Below, piece by piece: positions 53,850-63,759 of a DNA stretch of 64,000 bases; the first letter of the stretch is position 1; each line of letters starts with the position of its first letter. Made by a program: the position numbers and the translations under genes. This DNA is from Sipunculus nudus (lineage: Eukaryota > Annelida > Sipuncula > Golfingiida > Sipunculidae). Location of the stretch: NCBI GenBank assembly GCA_026874595.1, contig CM049313.1:45972659-46036658 (forward strand), in the 5' to 3' direction. The notes under the pieces were generated by a model. It did not search any database. It was not told where the DNA came from and saw only the letters and a program-made list of their open reading frames with translations.

Positions 53850-56740
53850 TTGTATTTTCTGTATATGACTTGACCAGCTCATATATCATGTTAATGTAAC
53901 GAAGAGGTATGAATGTCCGTTTATTTCCTCAATAGGAAATGACTTTAAGAATAGACTAGGTGGATTAATAGAGTTGGATTTAAAAAAGAACGGCATGGCG
54001 ACAGTTTAAGTCGGATTAAAAGTCACGAGCCGAGTCGGCCAGTGTTGCCAGGTCATCATTCAATATTCGATGACTCTAGGTCATTACTTATATTAATTAG
54101 GCATGTATCATCTGCAAACAATGACTCGATCATTACTAATTTTAATTAGGCATGTATCAATTGCAAACAAGTGGATATCTTATTTGATGCCATCCGTGAT
54201 ATCATTAATATATACAAGGAAAAACGGCCTAAAATAGAATCTTGAGGCACCCCTGCATTCATTTTTACCCACTTTGACTCGACACTTTAAAGTACAACGC
54301 TTTGGCAACTCCCGCTTAAATATCTTTCAATCCAGTTTGCAATAGAGCTGCCAGTACCATAACATTTAAGTTTATCAATCAATCCCTTATACCAGACACG
54401 GTCAAAGGCGCTGCTGGCATCGAGAAAAACCATTCTAACGTGCTTACCTTCATCTAGCCCTCTGTATATTTAATCAGTGACACAAACTATCTAATTTAAA
54501 GTTAAATCATCTTTTTTGAATCAAGAAATTTTAGTTTCAAAATGTTGTTTGATATGAATTAATTATAAAATTTGTTATGCATAATCCTCTAAAATACTTT
54601 GGATATGTTTGACAACAGGCCTATGGTTTCTGACCACTTGCCGGTCTCTTTTTTAGCTCAGCTGACTGTAAGTCATCTGAGCTATAGCGATCACCCTTTG
54701 TCCGTCGTCCGTCTTTCCGTCCGTCCGTCCGTCTGTCTGTCCGTCCGTCCGTCCGTTAACCTTGCACAAATCGTAACCGCTGGACCTAGAAACTTGTAAC
54801 TTGACATTCTGAGAGGTCCATGAAAAATCTCCTTGGAAACCAGAAGTGAGGTCTCTGTTACCCATATCCTTCGAGCTATGGGGCCCCAAAGTACCCCCCA
54901 GAATAGTCGAAAATTTCATACAAAAACTTCAATATCTCATTAACTACATCACTGATAGTCATGGTTTTTGGCATACATATTAATCATGTGATGTTCCATT
55001 AGTTCCTGCAGACTGGTGGCGCCACCTGTATTTTTCGATTTTTTACGATTTTTTTTCTCTATCTTTGAGACCTTAAAAAATGTGAACATCTGTTAACAAG
55101 GCACTTATTGTAATGACTGGACCTAGAATCTTCATTCTTTACACACTGAGAGACCTATGAAAAGTGTCTGTGGAAACCTAAATTAGGTCTCTGTTTCCCA
55201 TTTCATTCAAGCTATAGGACTCCGAAGTATCCCCCAGAATACTGGCAAATTTGATACAAAAGCTGAAGTATCTGAACAACTAATGCAGAGATCACCATGA
55301 TTTTTTGCATGTATATTGACCATTAAGTGTTTTATTAGTTTCTGCAGACTGGTGGAGCCACCTGTATTTTTTTTAAGTTTACGCATTTTTCTCTATTTTT
55401 GAAATATATATAAATGCAGACACAATCTTTGCCTGTTGGTTAATCTGTTTGATGCTTCAGTTGAATGGGTATATACTACCATTCAGATGATAAAATTTCC
55501 TTTTGCGAATCTCTTTCCGGTCAGCTGAGCGTCATGACCCAAGGGTCACTTGTTATGAATAGGAACGACATGAGCCCGTTTCCACAGAGCAGGGAATTTC
55601 TCAATGGACAGCGGGTGATTAAAAGACTTACATAATGATTAATGAATTACATATACCTTTGCGGTATATTTTAATATTAAATTCCCGATACGATCTGGTC
55701 CAGTAGCTTAATTTGGATTCAGCTGTCTTTAAACTGACATCGCTTCCCCTGGCTCCGTGTAAACAGTCGGTAGAAAAAAAAATTCGTCGCATACGCATGA
55801 GGCAAAAAAGAATTATTTAAATCGTCTGACAATGTAAATAGGTTTACAAAGAAGCCATTGAGTAGACCTTCCATCAAAAACGTGTCAGTAATCACGTCAT
55901 CATCTTTTGTCGTGACAATTATATCAGAATCGTTGTTAGCCCGTATTTTTGATTTAAGCAAGTGCAACCATTCACATGGTTTGCACCTACGAAGTCGAAT
56001 GTTCAGATTATCATAATAATTTTGTTTCTTACTACGCATCAAAGGAACCGTGTCATTACAAATTCCTTTAGATTCTTCAAAATATTTAAACATTTAATTT
56101 TCCCGTTCCGATACCACAATCGATTTCGTTTACGTATTTGTCTACGCAGTTCGGAGGGAACCGCGATTTATCTTTTGGACGAATTGTTATCGTTTTTGCT
56201 GGTATAAAACCAGCAGTAACTGACAGAAATAATAATTTTTGCCAGAACTCAACAATGGCATCGATATCATTAAACTGTTTAATGGAACATGCCTTGGTGT
56301 AGCACTTAGTGCATCTGTTAGGCCGATGAGACCCCCGTTACGAAAATCCCATATGGTTATTTTTTAAGTTCGGGGAGAGCAGTGTCTCAGCGATAGGTCA
56401 CAAAAGACGGGAGAGTGGTCACAGGTGGTTATTGGCGGTAAAACGCCAGTGCTGCGAACTAGAGATAGAAAATTTAAAAATATTATGTCAAGGGCAAACT
56501 TATTGTATTCATTACATCTGGTGGGCTCTTTGATAAGCTGAAATAAAACCGTGGTTCAGTATTATATGTTTTAAGGAGTAACCTAGGACACTATCTTTGT
56601 GATCTGATGACAAATCTACACACCAATCATTAAAATATCCAATAACTATGACAGCTTCAGGACATTTCTCGATATCCTCCTCTAGTTTATTTTCAAAATC
56701 TTTAAAAAAACATTTCGACTTCTGCATTCTGTCCATGTGG
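53850..56740 (-). pseudogene. Decayed Jockey/CR1-like LINE ORF2, interrupted
   Basis: Minus-strand fragments appear in protein order from right to left. An endonuclease piece (56512-56736) reads VIVIGYFNDW, where GDFN is expected. A linker piece lies at 55719-56093 (RANNDSDI and flanking). Then come text like KRAHVVPIHNK near 55560, an ETIGLLSNISKVF-like block near 54600, a KAFDRVWYKGLIDKL-like block near 54390-54430 and FADDTCLINISND near 54090-54120. Stops and frameshifts throughout show it is dead. It is unrelated in detail to the young LINE at 31-49 kb. The nested repeat 54655-55550 splits it between the two central blocks. Confidence 0.8.
54655..55550. mobile_element. Nested repeat with CAGCTGAC ends and two ~320-bp units
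   Basis: The left end TAGCTCAGCTGACT (54655) is an inverted match to GGTCAGCTGAGCGT (55520-55533). Inside are a CCGTCCGTCCG run and two tandem units of about 320 bp (about 54765-55070 and 55090-55390). These share GGACCTAGAA, GGAAACC, AAGTA-CCCCCCAGAATA, and TGCAGACTGGTGGCGCCACC. It lies inside the dead LINE, so it inserted later. It is non-coding. CCGTCCGTCC repeats of this type are widespread in molluscan introns. Confidence 0.65.
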
Positions 56741-58383
56741 CCGATAATATGAACTAACCAATGTTATTTGTTTTCTTAAACGTAGATCTCTCCAAATATG
56801 TTCTTGATTTTCTGTCATCAGATCATTACGAATAATAAAAGCAAATTATTTTTAAATACCTAGCTACCCCACCGCAATGTTTGTTTCTGTCTCCTCTTAT
56901 TAAGTCATAACCCGGTAATTCAATTAGACAAATAGGGTATTGTGTGAACTAGCCACGTTTCACCTGTACACATAATATATAATATATCTATTCAACACCA
57001 AACTTGATAATTTGGACGACAGACAGATTTGTAAAAATTGAACACATCCCAAGTTTTGTGTGACATAATAGTTTGTGTACATAGTGACATTCAGTGCAAC
57101 ATACAAACATTGAAGTTACAAATAAAACAAGTAAACAAAAATGTTTGATAGTTAAATAATCATAGGCCCGCATGCCCCACAGTGTAATAAAATAGTAACG
57201 AAATATTGAATATCTGTAGTCCATTGTGATGATCTGTATAAAAAATCTGTTTCTTCATACATAACCATCAACTACAATATTCCTCACAAATCTTACATAA
57301 ATAACGCGTATTTTTGTAATAAATACTAATAACTCCTCTTGTGAGCGATCTATAACAAAAACGGAAGTGCTAAGGGGGGTTATTGTATACCAGTTTCAAT
57401 TTCGTGAATATTTTCTTAATACTACAATACAGTGCATAAATAAATATGTGAAATGTAATTTTAAAATACTAATTGACCACAGACATTTATTTACAATAGA
57501 CAATATATATATATATAAATAGATATTATTCAGGCTTTAATATATTATTATAAAAAGGTTAATCTTATTATAGAGTTATCGTAAGGACCATGTTATTAAA
57601 AGTACCCTTTTTACAGTTTTTACTTGTTTGAAAGGTCAAATTCTGTATATCTGAATTGATTTTTCCGGCAAAGGTAGGTATATTATTCAAACTTTGATAC
57701 TTTGGTTATGTAAAATGTATTAAATTAGAAAATTAAATTAAGTCTTTAAGCTTTTAGGCGTTTTGCGTGCGAACATAATGTCTTACCCTACACTTTTTGT
57801 TAAAACTTAAACGGTAACAAGTTTGAAACAATGTTGTTTGGTCACATTGTTATGGTCACGAAGCAGTATTATGAATAGTGTATTCTTTTGGCTTTGGGTT
57901 GATACTAAATATATTAAAGGTCGAGCAAACAAATTTACAAAATGTTATACTGTGATTGCCATTTCATTTTCGAGGGTTTCAAGTTTGCAATCATTGCGAA
58001 AGGCATATTATTGCGAAAATAAAGCCTTGGTGAATGTGAGACCGCATCTTCTAAGGAAAAAACAAAATATAAAATAATTATAATATAAATAATAATTTAT
58101 CTTGTATGTTACCGGCAATCTTAGATAGCTATTATTAACAATCCGGTCTTACAAATTATCCGCAATAAAAAAAAACAATGATTTCTAATCGTTCGATATT
58201 CACAATTCAAATTTTACGATTTTGCGGACAATTTACTTTGTACAATTGTTAAATAAAATAATGGATATATGTAGTTTTTTTTGTATGGTGAGATCGCGAA
58301 AATTTAACTCTTTAACTCTTGAAACAGTGAAAATGTGAAACCTCACGAAACCATTCACAGAATATGATAATAATTATTTCCAG

Positions 58384-58639
58384 GTCCTGAACCTTTTCCT
58401 TGCCCTGTTGCTCAACTCCTTCGCAAGCGACTCATTGAAACGAAAGAAAGAAGAAACAGAGGAATCGAAAGTGAAATTGGGATGGAAAAAACTGAAGGAC
58501 ATGCTCACGAAAAGGAAAAACGCGACGGTGGCGCCATCTTCTAGGAGTCCCTCGTTGGCCAGCATCGCTGAGGAACTGCGGAAGCACCAAAATCAGTTGT
58601 TCGCCGCCAGTCCTGAAAAAGAGCCAGGCAGTAAATCAG
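58384..58639 (+). CDS. Nav2: Nav2 exon: domain II S6 end and II-III linker
   Basis: The exon follows TATTTCCAG and encodes VLNLFLALLLNSFAS (S6 inner end), then a strongly basic linker (DSLKRKKEETEESKVKLGWKK, KDMLTKRKN) and a Ser-rich part with possible phosphorylation sites (SSRSPSLASI). It ends AAATCA + G|GTAAGT in phase 1. A second GT (CAG|GTAACC at 58670) 31 bp on would put the next known exon out of frame. Confidence 0.92.
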
Positions 58640-58937
58640 GTAAGTCACTGGACAGTCAGTCACCGGACAGGTAACCTCACTATTCTTCACATGCACACAT
58701 TTATATATCTTTACTAGTTATCGACTAATGTAACGGAACCCCTTTTTGGTCACGACTCGGATATGCACGATCTTGGTCTTGAACTGTCGGGAAGGATGCC
58801 AACTGTGTCCTAAGGGGGTCAGTTTCAATTTATTTTTGGAGGGGCTATTACGGTTGCATCTATCTGCACGTACGGTTTTTATCCTGTGGGAGAACTTGCA
58901 ACGCCATCCGTCCGACAGCTATGTATTTGTATATTGG

Positions 58938-58955
58938 TGGGGGGGGGGGGGAGGG
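58938..58955 (+). repeat. Poly-G tract
   Basis: A run of 13 G followed by AGGGG, 80 bp before the next exon. It is one of six long G tracts, all on the + strand. Confidence 0.9.
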
Positions 58956-59024
58956 GAGTTTCATGATTCGATATGAAAACAGTGTTATTAAAACTGTAGA
59001 TCATTTTAAATATTATAGTTTCAG

Positions 59025-59155
59025 AAACGGACGGGAGCTCGGGCCTTGAACTTCAGATCATGCAGGCAAACGGATCTGTTACTCCAAGCAGTGACAGCGG
59101 GACGGCAGAGAAAGAACAAAAAGCTAACGGCTCAATCAAAGGGATGTCTTCCAAG
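59025..59155 (+). CDS. Nav2: Nav2 exon: II-III linker
   Basis: The exon follows AGTTTCAG, completes a Glu codon and encodes TDGSSGLELQIMQANGSV, then TPSSDSGTAEKEQKANGS and IKGMSSK. It ends AAG|GTACGT in phase 0. The variable cytoplasmic linker is assigned by frame and splice sites rather than conservation. Confidence 0.82.
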
Positions 59156-60302
59156 GTACGTACAAAAAATTTAAAAACATGAAGTATATTTGTGTAAATG
59201 CGCATGCGCGATTGGCGAAGTATCCAGTCGTCTAGTCAACACGTGGATCTGCCCCCAGGCCCGCGGAAAGGGGGCTAGACTTGCGTCATCCATGAGGCAA
59301 TCCCGTGTTACCCAGTCCAATGCATGAAAATCATTCTTGCGACAATTTTCACGAACATACCCATATATACGCTTTCAGATATATCAATATCACATAGTTT
59401 CAAAAACTCATGTGGCTCTTCCTCGCATACAAGCATACCTGCCCACACGGGGTTAAGTCCTGAATCTTAGCCATAAAGTGACAAGAGTGAACGAAGTATG
59501 GTATGGAAATGCCTAAAGAAATGGCACACTCGCAAAATATTATCTTTACATTATCTATTAATAATAAATCCATGGACCTCACGTGGCATTAGTCAATATT
59601 TATCCAATTTCGAAGCAGGCATGTTGGGTAAATTTTTGTCTGTCTGTTACGCCTTTATCATATTGTCTGTCTATGGTAGAAACAGTTGTGAAACCACCAT
59701 CTTTCCTATTAGCTTTATGTATTGAGCATTGGTGTTTTAGGCGTGTTAATTTAGTTTAATCTTGTTTGTACTCAAAATGTCTGGATTGATTGTTTGTATT
59801 TCTGCCAGTGCACTTTATTCTTGAGTGTAATGTACTTAAATACCCATGCCTTTTACGTTTGTTTCTAATATTTTCTGTAACGCATAATTATATATAACTT
59901 TACAAACAGATAAAGGGATTACGTGTCATCCTTGAATACAAAGCACAACTGTGCGATATCAAATTTTTTCGATTTTCCATTAGGAGAAAAACTCGCATAC
60001 ACGAAAACTTAATGTGGGATCTGTGGAACTATTTCAGCATTACTTTGATAGTATTATTCATTCAGGTAGTTCATTTATTAAAACACTAAAAAGTTTTTAG
60101 AAAAAACCGTTTCAATACTACTTTGATGACATTAATTCATTCAGTCGAGTGATACTTTAAAAAACTAACCAGCTTTCAGGGAACACTCTTTTAATAATCA
60201 TACAGTCTTTAAGGGAAGACATTTTTTTCCATCACATTGATTGTAGTCCTTGCACGGTGTGATCAGTCTGTACAAAGCATGCTGTGTTTTGGTGTTTTAC
60301 AG

Positions 60303-60661
60303 AACATGGAGAAAACTTTTAACACTGACCGAAATAAATTTGCTCAATTTAACAAGGCTGCGGCTGACAGTAAGAAAACCAGCACCGACAACAGCAAGAA
60401 AAGCAGTACAAACAGCAGTAAGAAAAACAGTGTGGACAGCGATAAGAAAAGCGGCGAAGGCAGCAACCGTGACAGTAATGCCTCTCAGGAAGATAAAAAA
60501 CCGTCCAAGTTTGCTACAGCGTTTAGAAGGAGGTCCGCCAAGTCCACACAAGATAAAGATGCGGAGAGTAAGAAAGAGTCAGAGAAGAATTCTGAAGCTG
60601 ATGACGCTGAGCAGGAAGACAAAGAACTGCAGGATTGCTGCCCAGTTGTCTGTTATCAGAG
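60303..60661 (+). CDS. Nav2: Nav2 exon: II-III linker, Ser/Lys-repeat region
   Basis: The exon follows GTTTTACAG and encodes NMEKTFNTDRNKFAQFNKAA followed by imperfect repeats of the type DSKKTSTDNSKKSSTNSSKK. Further basic and acidic stretches follow (RRRSAKSTQDKDAESKKE, EADDAEQEDKEL) and Cys-rich text (QDCCPVVCYQ), the usual lead-in to domain III. It ends in phase 2 before GTAAGT. The many Ser/Lys motifs are plausible PKA/PKC targets (inference). Confidence 0.9.
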
Positions 60662-61225
60662 GTAAGTGGTTCAACTGTAAATCTTGTGATTATACATTAT
60701 AAAACTAGATACCTTTCTTCCCATTTCCTTACAAAATTAATCAGATGCCGTTGTGTTAAGCTGTGAACAATGATACGTCGATGGTTTCCTTCTTTTTTTT
60801 ATAATTTCTAAGCCATAATGTTGTATTGTGACTTCACTGATATATTAATAAGGATAAACTGTTGTCCTCCTATCCGTTGTCGATGGAGAAATCTGTGCAT
60901 TAAACTGCTTTCCATTGCTTCAGAATATAACGATATTATGATAACAAATTGAGTAAAACTCAAAACGAGGTCTAACTCTTTGGATATCATGTTTTTTAGT
61001 AGCATTTTTTTTTATGTTGTATAATAGGAGCCGCCGTATATTCCTTATATTCTAACAAATTAATTCTGATAAACCTCTCGGATCGTAATTGTTGGGATTA
61101 TGTTTAGTTATCACCTGTATTTTAATATTAAAGAGGATATTGTATTAAGTGTTGCGTTGCAAACATGTGGTATACGTCACGATTAATGCCCGTCCACAAT
61201 TTTCTTTTTGTGCATTACGTCACAG

Positions 61226-61370
61226 GTGTTGTCCTTCCTGTCTCACGATGGATGAGACCAAGTGGGGTGCTCGTTGGAGATCTCTCAGGACTGTAGTGTT
61301 TAAAGTGACCGAGAGCAGGATTTTTGAATACTTTATTCTGCTCCTGATTTTCGCCAGCAGCATATGCTTG
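61226..61370 (+). CDS. Nav2: Nav2 exon: domain III S1
   Basis: The exon follows GTCACAG, completes an Arg codon and encodes CCPSCLTMDETKWGARWRSL, RTVVFKVTESRIFEYF and S1 (ILLLIFASSICL). With the previous exon this makes a CC..C..CC..C cluster before domain III. It ends TGCTTG|GTGAGT in phase 0. Confidence 0.93.
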
Positions 61371-61879
61371 GTGAGTAATCATGGATCGAACATGGAATGG
61401 AATGCAAAATATGAACTTCCATTTTTGTATACTCCCATATTCAGACAAAATATGTGTAAAGCAGGATGTGTTATAATATACATATTACATTATACCTGCA
61501 AACTCTAAAAGTAATAAACCGTACGTAAATATATTTTAATTGAATTTAATATTGTAAATAGTGCAGTCTCTGTTCCGTGCCGTTGAAGTCCGCGGTAAAT
61601 AAAGATAAATGAGTATGTTTATGGTATCTTTCATGTGTAATTCTTCATTAATTAGTGACATTTAAAAAAATGGTAATTAAAATATGAACTTTTAGATTAA
61701 TCTTAATTTGTATCTTAATAATTGTCGTTCGATTTTATTATTCTATTATGTCAAAACCAAAGGATAGTTAAGTATGCATATCCTTTGCTTTTGATATAAT
61801 GGCATCATAAATGGAATTAAAATTATTACCGTAATAAAATAAATTGGTTCCTTTTAAATGCTTTGAAAACACTTATTAA

Positions 61880-62440
61880 GGACGTTATTATGATATTTAT
61901 CTTACTAATATTACATTATCATTGGCAGATCTTCGAGGATATCCATTTGGGCAATAACGCCATTATGATATATGTCTTACTAATTGCATGGTCTTTGGCA
62001 TGTTTTTGCCAGTGCTTTCAGGATAACTGTTTGGACGATAACGCAATTATGATATATCATGCTAATATAACAGTATCTTTGTCAGTGCTTCGAGTACAAT
62101 TATTTGGACGATAACGCCAATTACGCCATTATTATATGTCTTACTAATATTGCATGGTCTTTTGCATGGTCTTTGTAAGTGGTTGCAGGACATCTTTTTG
62201 GACTATAACACCAAAATGACATATATCTTACTATTATTACATTATCTTTGGACATTATCGAGGACATCCATTAAGTCGATAAAGTTTTTATGATATTTAT
62301 CTTACTAATATAACATGGTCTTTAGCAGTGTTTCGTGGAAATTTGGACGATAACGTCTCTATGATATATGTCCTACTAATATTACCTTATCTTTGGCAGT
62401 GCTTCGAGGACATCTATTTGGACGACAACGTCATTCTGAA
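61880..62440 (+). repeat. Tandem repeat of splice acceptor plus exon start
   Basis: Upstream of the domain III S2 exon are six decayed copies of its acceptor and first ~35 coding bases. AG (or its mutated equivalent) falls at 61928, 62012, 62085, 62179, ~62254 and 62328, with the real acceptor at 62399. Each copy follows a CTTACTAATATTAC-ATTATCTTTGGCAG-like tract and is followed by TGCTTCGAGGACAT-like then TTGGACGATAACGCC-like text. Unit length is 71-94 bp. Confidence 0.9.
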
Positions 62441-62573
62441 GGCGGCGCTGTACTACCTTAACATCGCCTTTGCGGTGTTATTCACCATTGAGATGATACT
62501 GAAGTGGATCTCTATCGGCTTCAAAAAATACTTCAGTAGCTTCTGGACAATTCTAGATTTCTGTATAGTCGTA
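62400..62573 (+). CDS. Nav2: Nav2 exon: domain III S2-S3
   Basis: The exon follows CTTTGGCAG and encodes CFEDIYLDDNVILKAALYYL, S2 (AFAVLFTIEMILKWISIG) and S3 (FSSFWTILDFCIVV). FEDIYL is the conserved domain III S1-S2 loop. It ends GTCGTA|GTAAGT in phase 0. Confidence 0.95.
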
Positions 62574-63041
62574 GTAAGTAAATTTTGTTTATGTATAGTC
62601 TAAGAAAATACCGAAAAGGAAAGTAGTATGAGACCACAACCAACCTCCGCCTTAATCCTAATCAAATTACACATCATTACAGCAAATGTGCGTCACGGTT
62701 ATGTAATTCACTCTGTTCACTAGTTTGCTTTATACAACTGGCTCTCAATAGGGACGAAAGATGTAACTCTGTCACAAAATTCGTCATAAATTAAGAAAAG
62801 CCACCTGTTTATAGTATATATACGCATGCTTACCAAATTTTATTAATTACTCCATAAAGTTCTTATTTACTCCATAAAGTCCTTATCACTAAAGCATTCA
62901 TCAGTATAAAATTTTCCTCGAAACAAATCAGTTCCAACATATTTTAACGGCTTATAACTCTTCTCATCGTATTTATACATAAGCCGTACGTACTTGGTAC
63001 GTACCGCAAATTTGACTTTAATTCAATGTTACATTTGACAG
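62574..63041 (+). other. Intron, domain III S3 to S4
   Basis: AT-rich intron of 468 bp. No feature beyond the splice sites is seen. Confidence 0.7.
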
Positions 63042-63164
63042 ATTTCACTGGTCAGCATAGCAGCAGAATCACTGGGGGCGGACCAGATATCGTCTTTCCG
63101 GGTATTACGTACATTGCGAGCTCTACGTCCACTCAGAGCCATATCAAGGTGGCAGGGTATGAAG
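63042..63164 (+). CDS. Nav2: Nav2 exon: domain III S3-S4
   Basis: The exon follows ATTTGACAG and encodes ISLVSIAAESLGADQISS and S4 (FRVLRTLRALRPLRAISRW), then QGMK. S4 has Arg at three-residue spacing including the PLRA wording typical of domain III. It ends ATGAAG|GTGAGT in phase 0. Confidence 0.95.
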
Positions 63165-63655
63165 GTGAGTTCACCGAGAGGAAAAATAACATACATAAGG
63201 TATAAAGGGAGGTTTATTGAGGGAAAAATAACATATTAGGTATGAAGTGAGTTCACTGAGAAGACAAAATAACATACATAGGGTATAACGTTAGGTTAAT
63301 TGAGAAGAACAAATCTTACATAAATTGTGAAGGTTTGTTTATTGGAAGAATAAGCCACACATAAAGTGTGGCGATATGCTCATGGGAAGAAAAAAAATAT
63401 GATTCATTTGGCATGAAAGGTATGAAGGTGAGTCCACTGAGAAGAAAAAATAACACACGATGTATGAAATTTAGTCCATTTTGAGGAAATAATAGCATAC
63501 ATAAGGTATCAAGTTGAGTTCCCTGAGAGGAAAAGATAACATACATAAAGCATAAAGGTAGGTTCATTGAGAAAAAAAAACACACACATAAGGTGTGAAG
63601 GTATGTTTATGGAAAGAAAAAAAAACATATATAAAGTGTGGCGATATGCTCAGGA
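63154..63655 (+). repeat. ~43-bp minisatellite seeded by exon end and donor
   Basis: The exon end plus donor (GGGTATGAAGGTGAGTTCAC) is followed by about 11 further units with a GGTATGAAG, GAGTTCACTGAG and AAAATAACATACATAA core. Units start near 63199, 63239, 63282, 63325, 63366, 63418, 63462, 63505, 63550, 63592 and 63636. Two units contain GTGTGGCGATATGCTCA (63366 and 63636), pointing to a later duplication of a block of about 270 bp. Confidence 0.88.
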
Positions 63656-63678
63656 GTTAATATGTTACATTGGATTTT

Positions 63679-63759
63679 GAAGACCTAAAGGTAAAGGCTC
63701 TAATGTACGCTATTCTTTCCACGTTTTCTTGTATTTCAGATTTTTTCCCTGTATTTCAG
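63679..63759 (+). repeat. Partial upstream copy of next exon start, and doubled acceptor
   Basis: GTAAAGGCTCTAATGTACGC (63691) matches exon text GTAAATGCTCTGATGTACGC (63766) at a distance of 75 bp, with similarity continuing into CCACGTTTTCT/CCATGTTCT. Between them the acceptor tract CTGTATTTCAG-like occurs twice 20 bp apart (AG at 63738-63739 and 63758-63759). Using the first would bring an in-frame TAA, so the second is the real site. Confidence 0.8.

Larger units (their letters stand above)
52491..58383 (+). other. Intron within domain II S6 (5.9 kb)
   Basis: The intron holds CA/TA runs (52785-52828), an AAATATATAT repeat (53455-53491), a long TA run (53714-53776), a decayed LINE on the minus strand (about 53850-56740) and a repeat nested within it (54655-55550). 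From 56750 to 58383 it is AT-rich with no recognised feature. Confidence 0.7.

Noticed and set aside
58640-58670. Alternative donor extending the II-III linker exon by 31 bp
   Set aside because: CAG|GTAACC is a plausible donor, but the phase does not match the exon at 59025 and no other acceptor fits.
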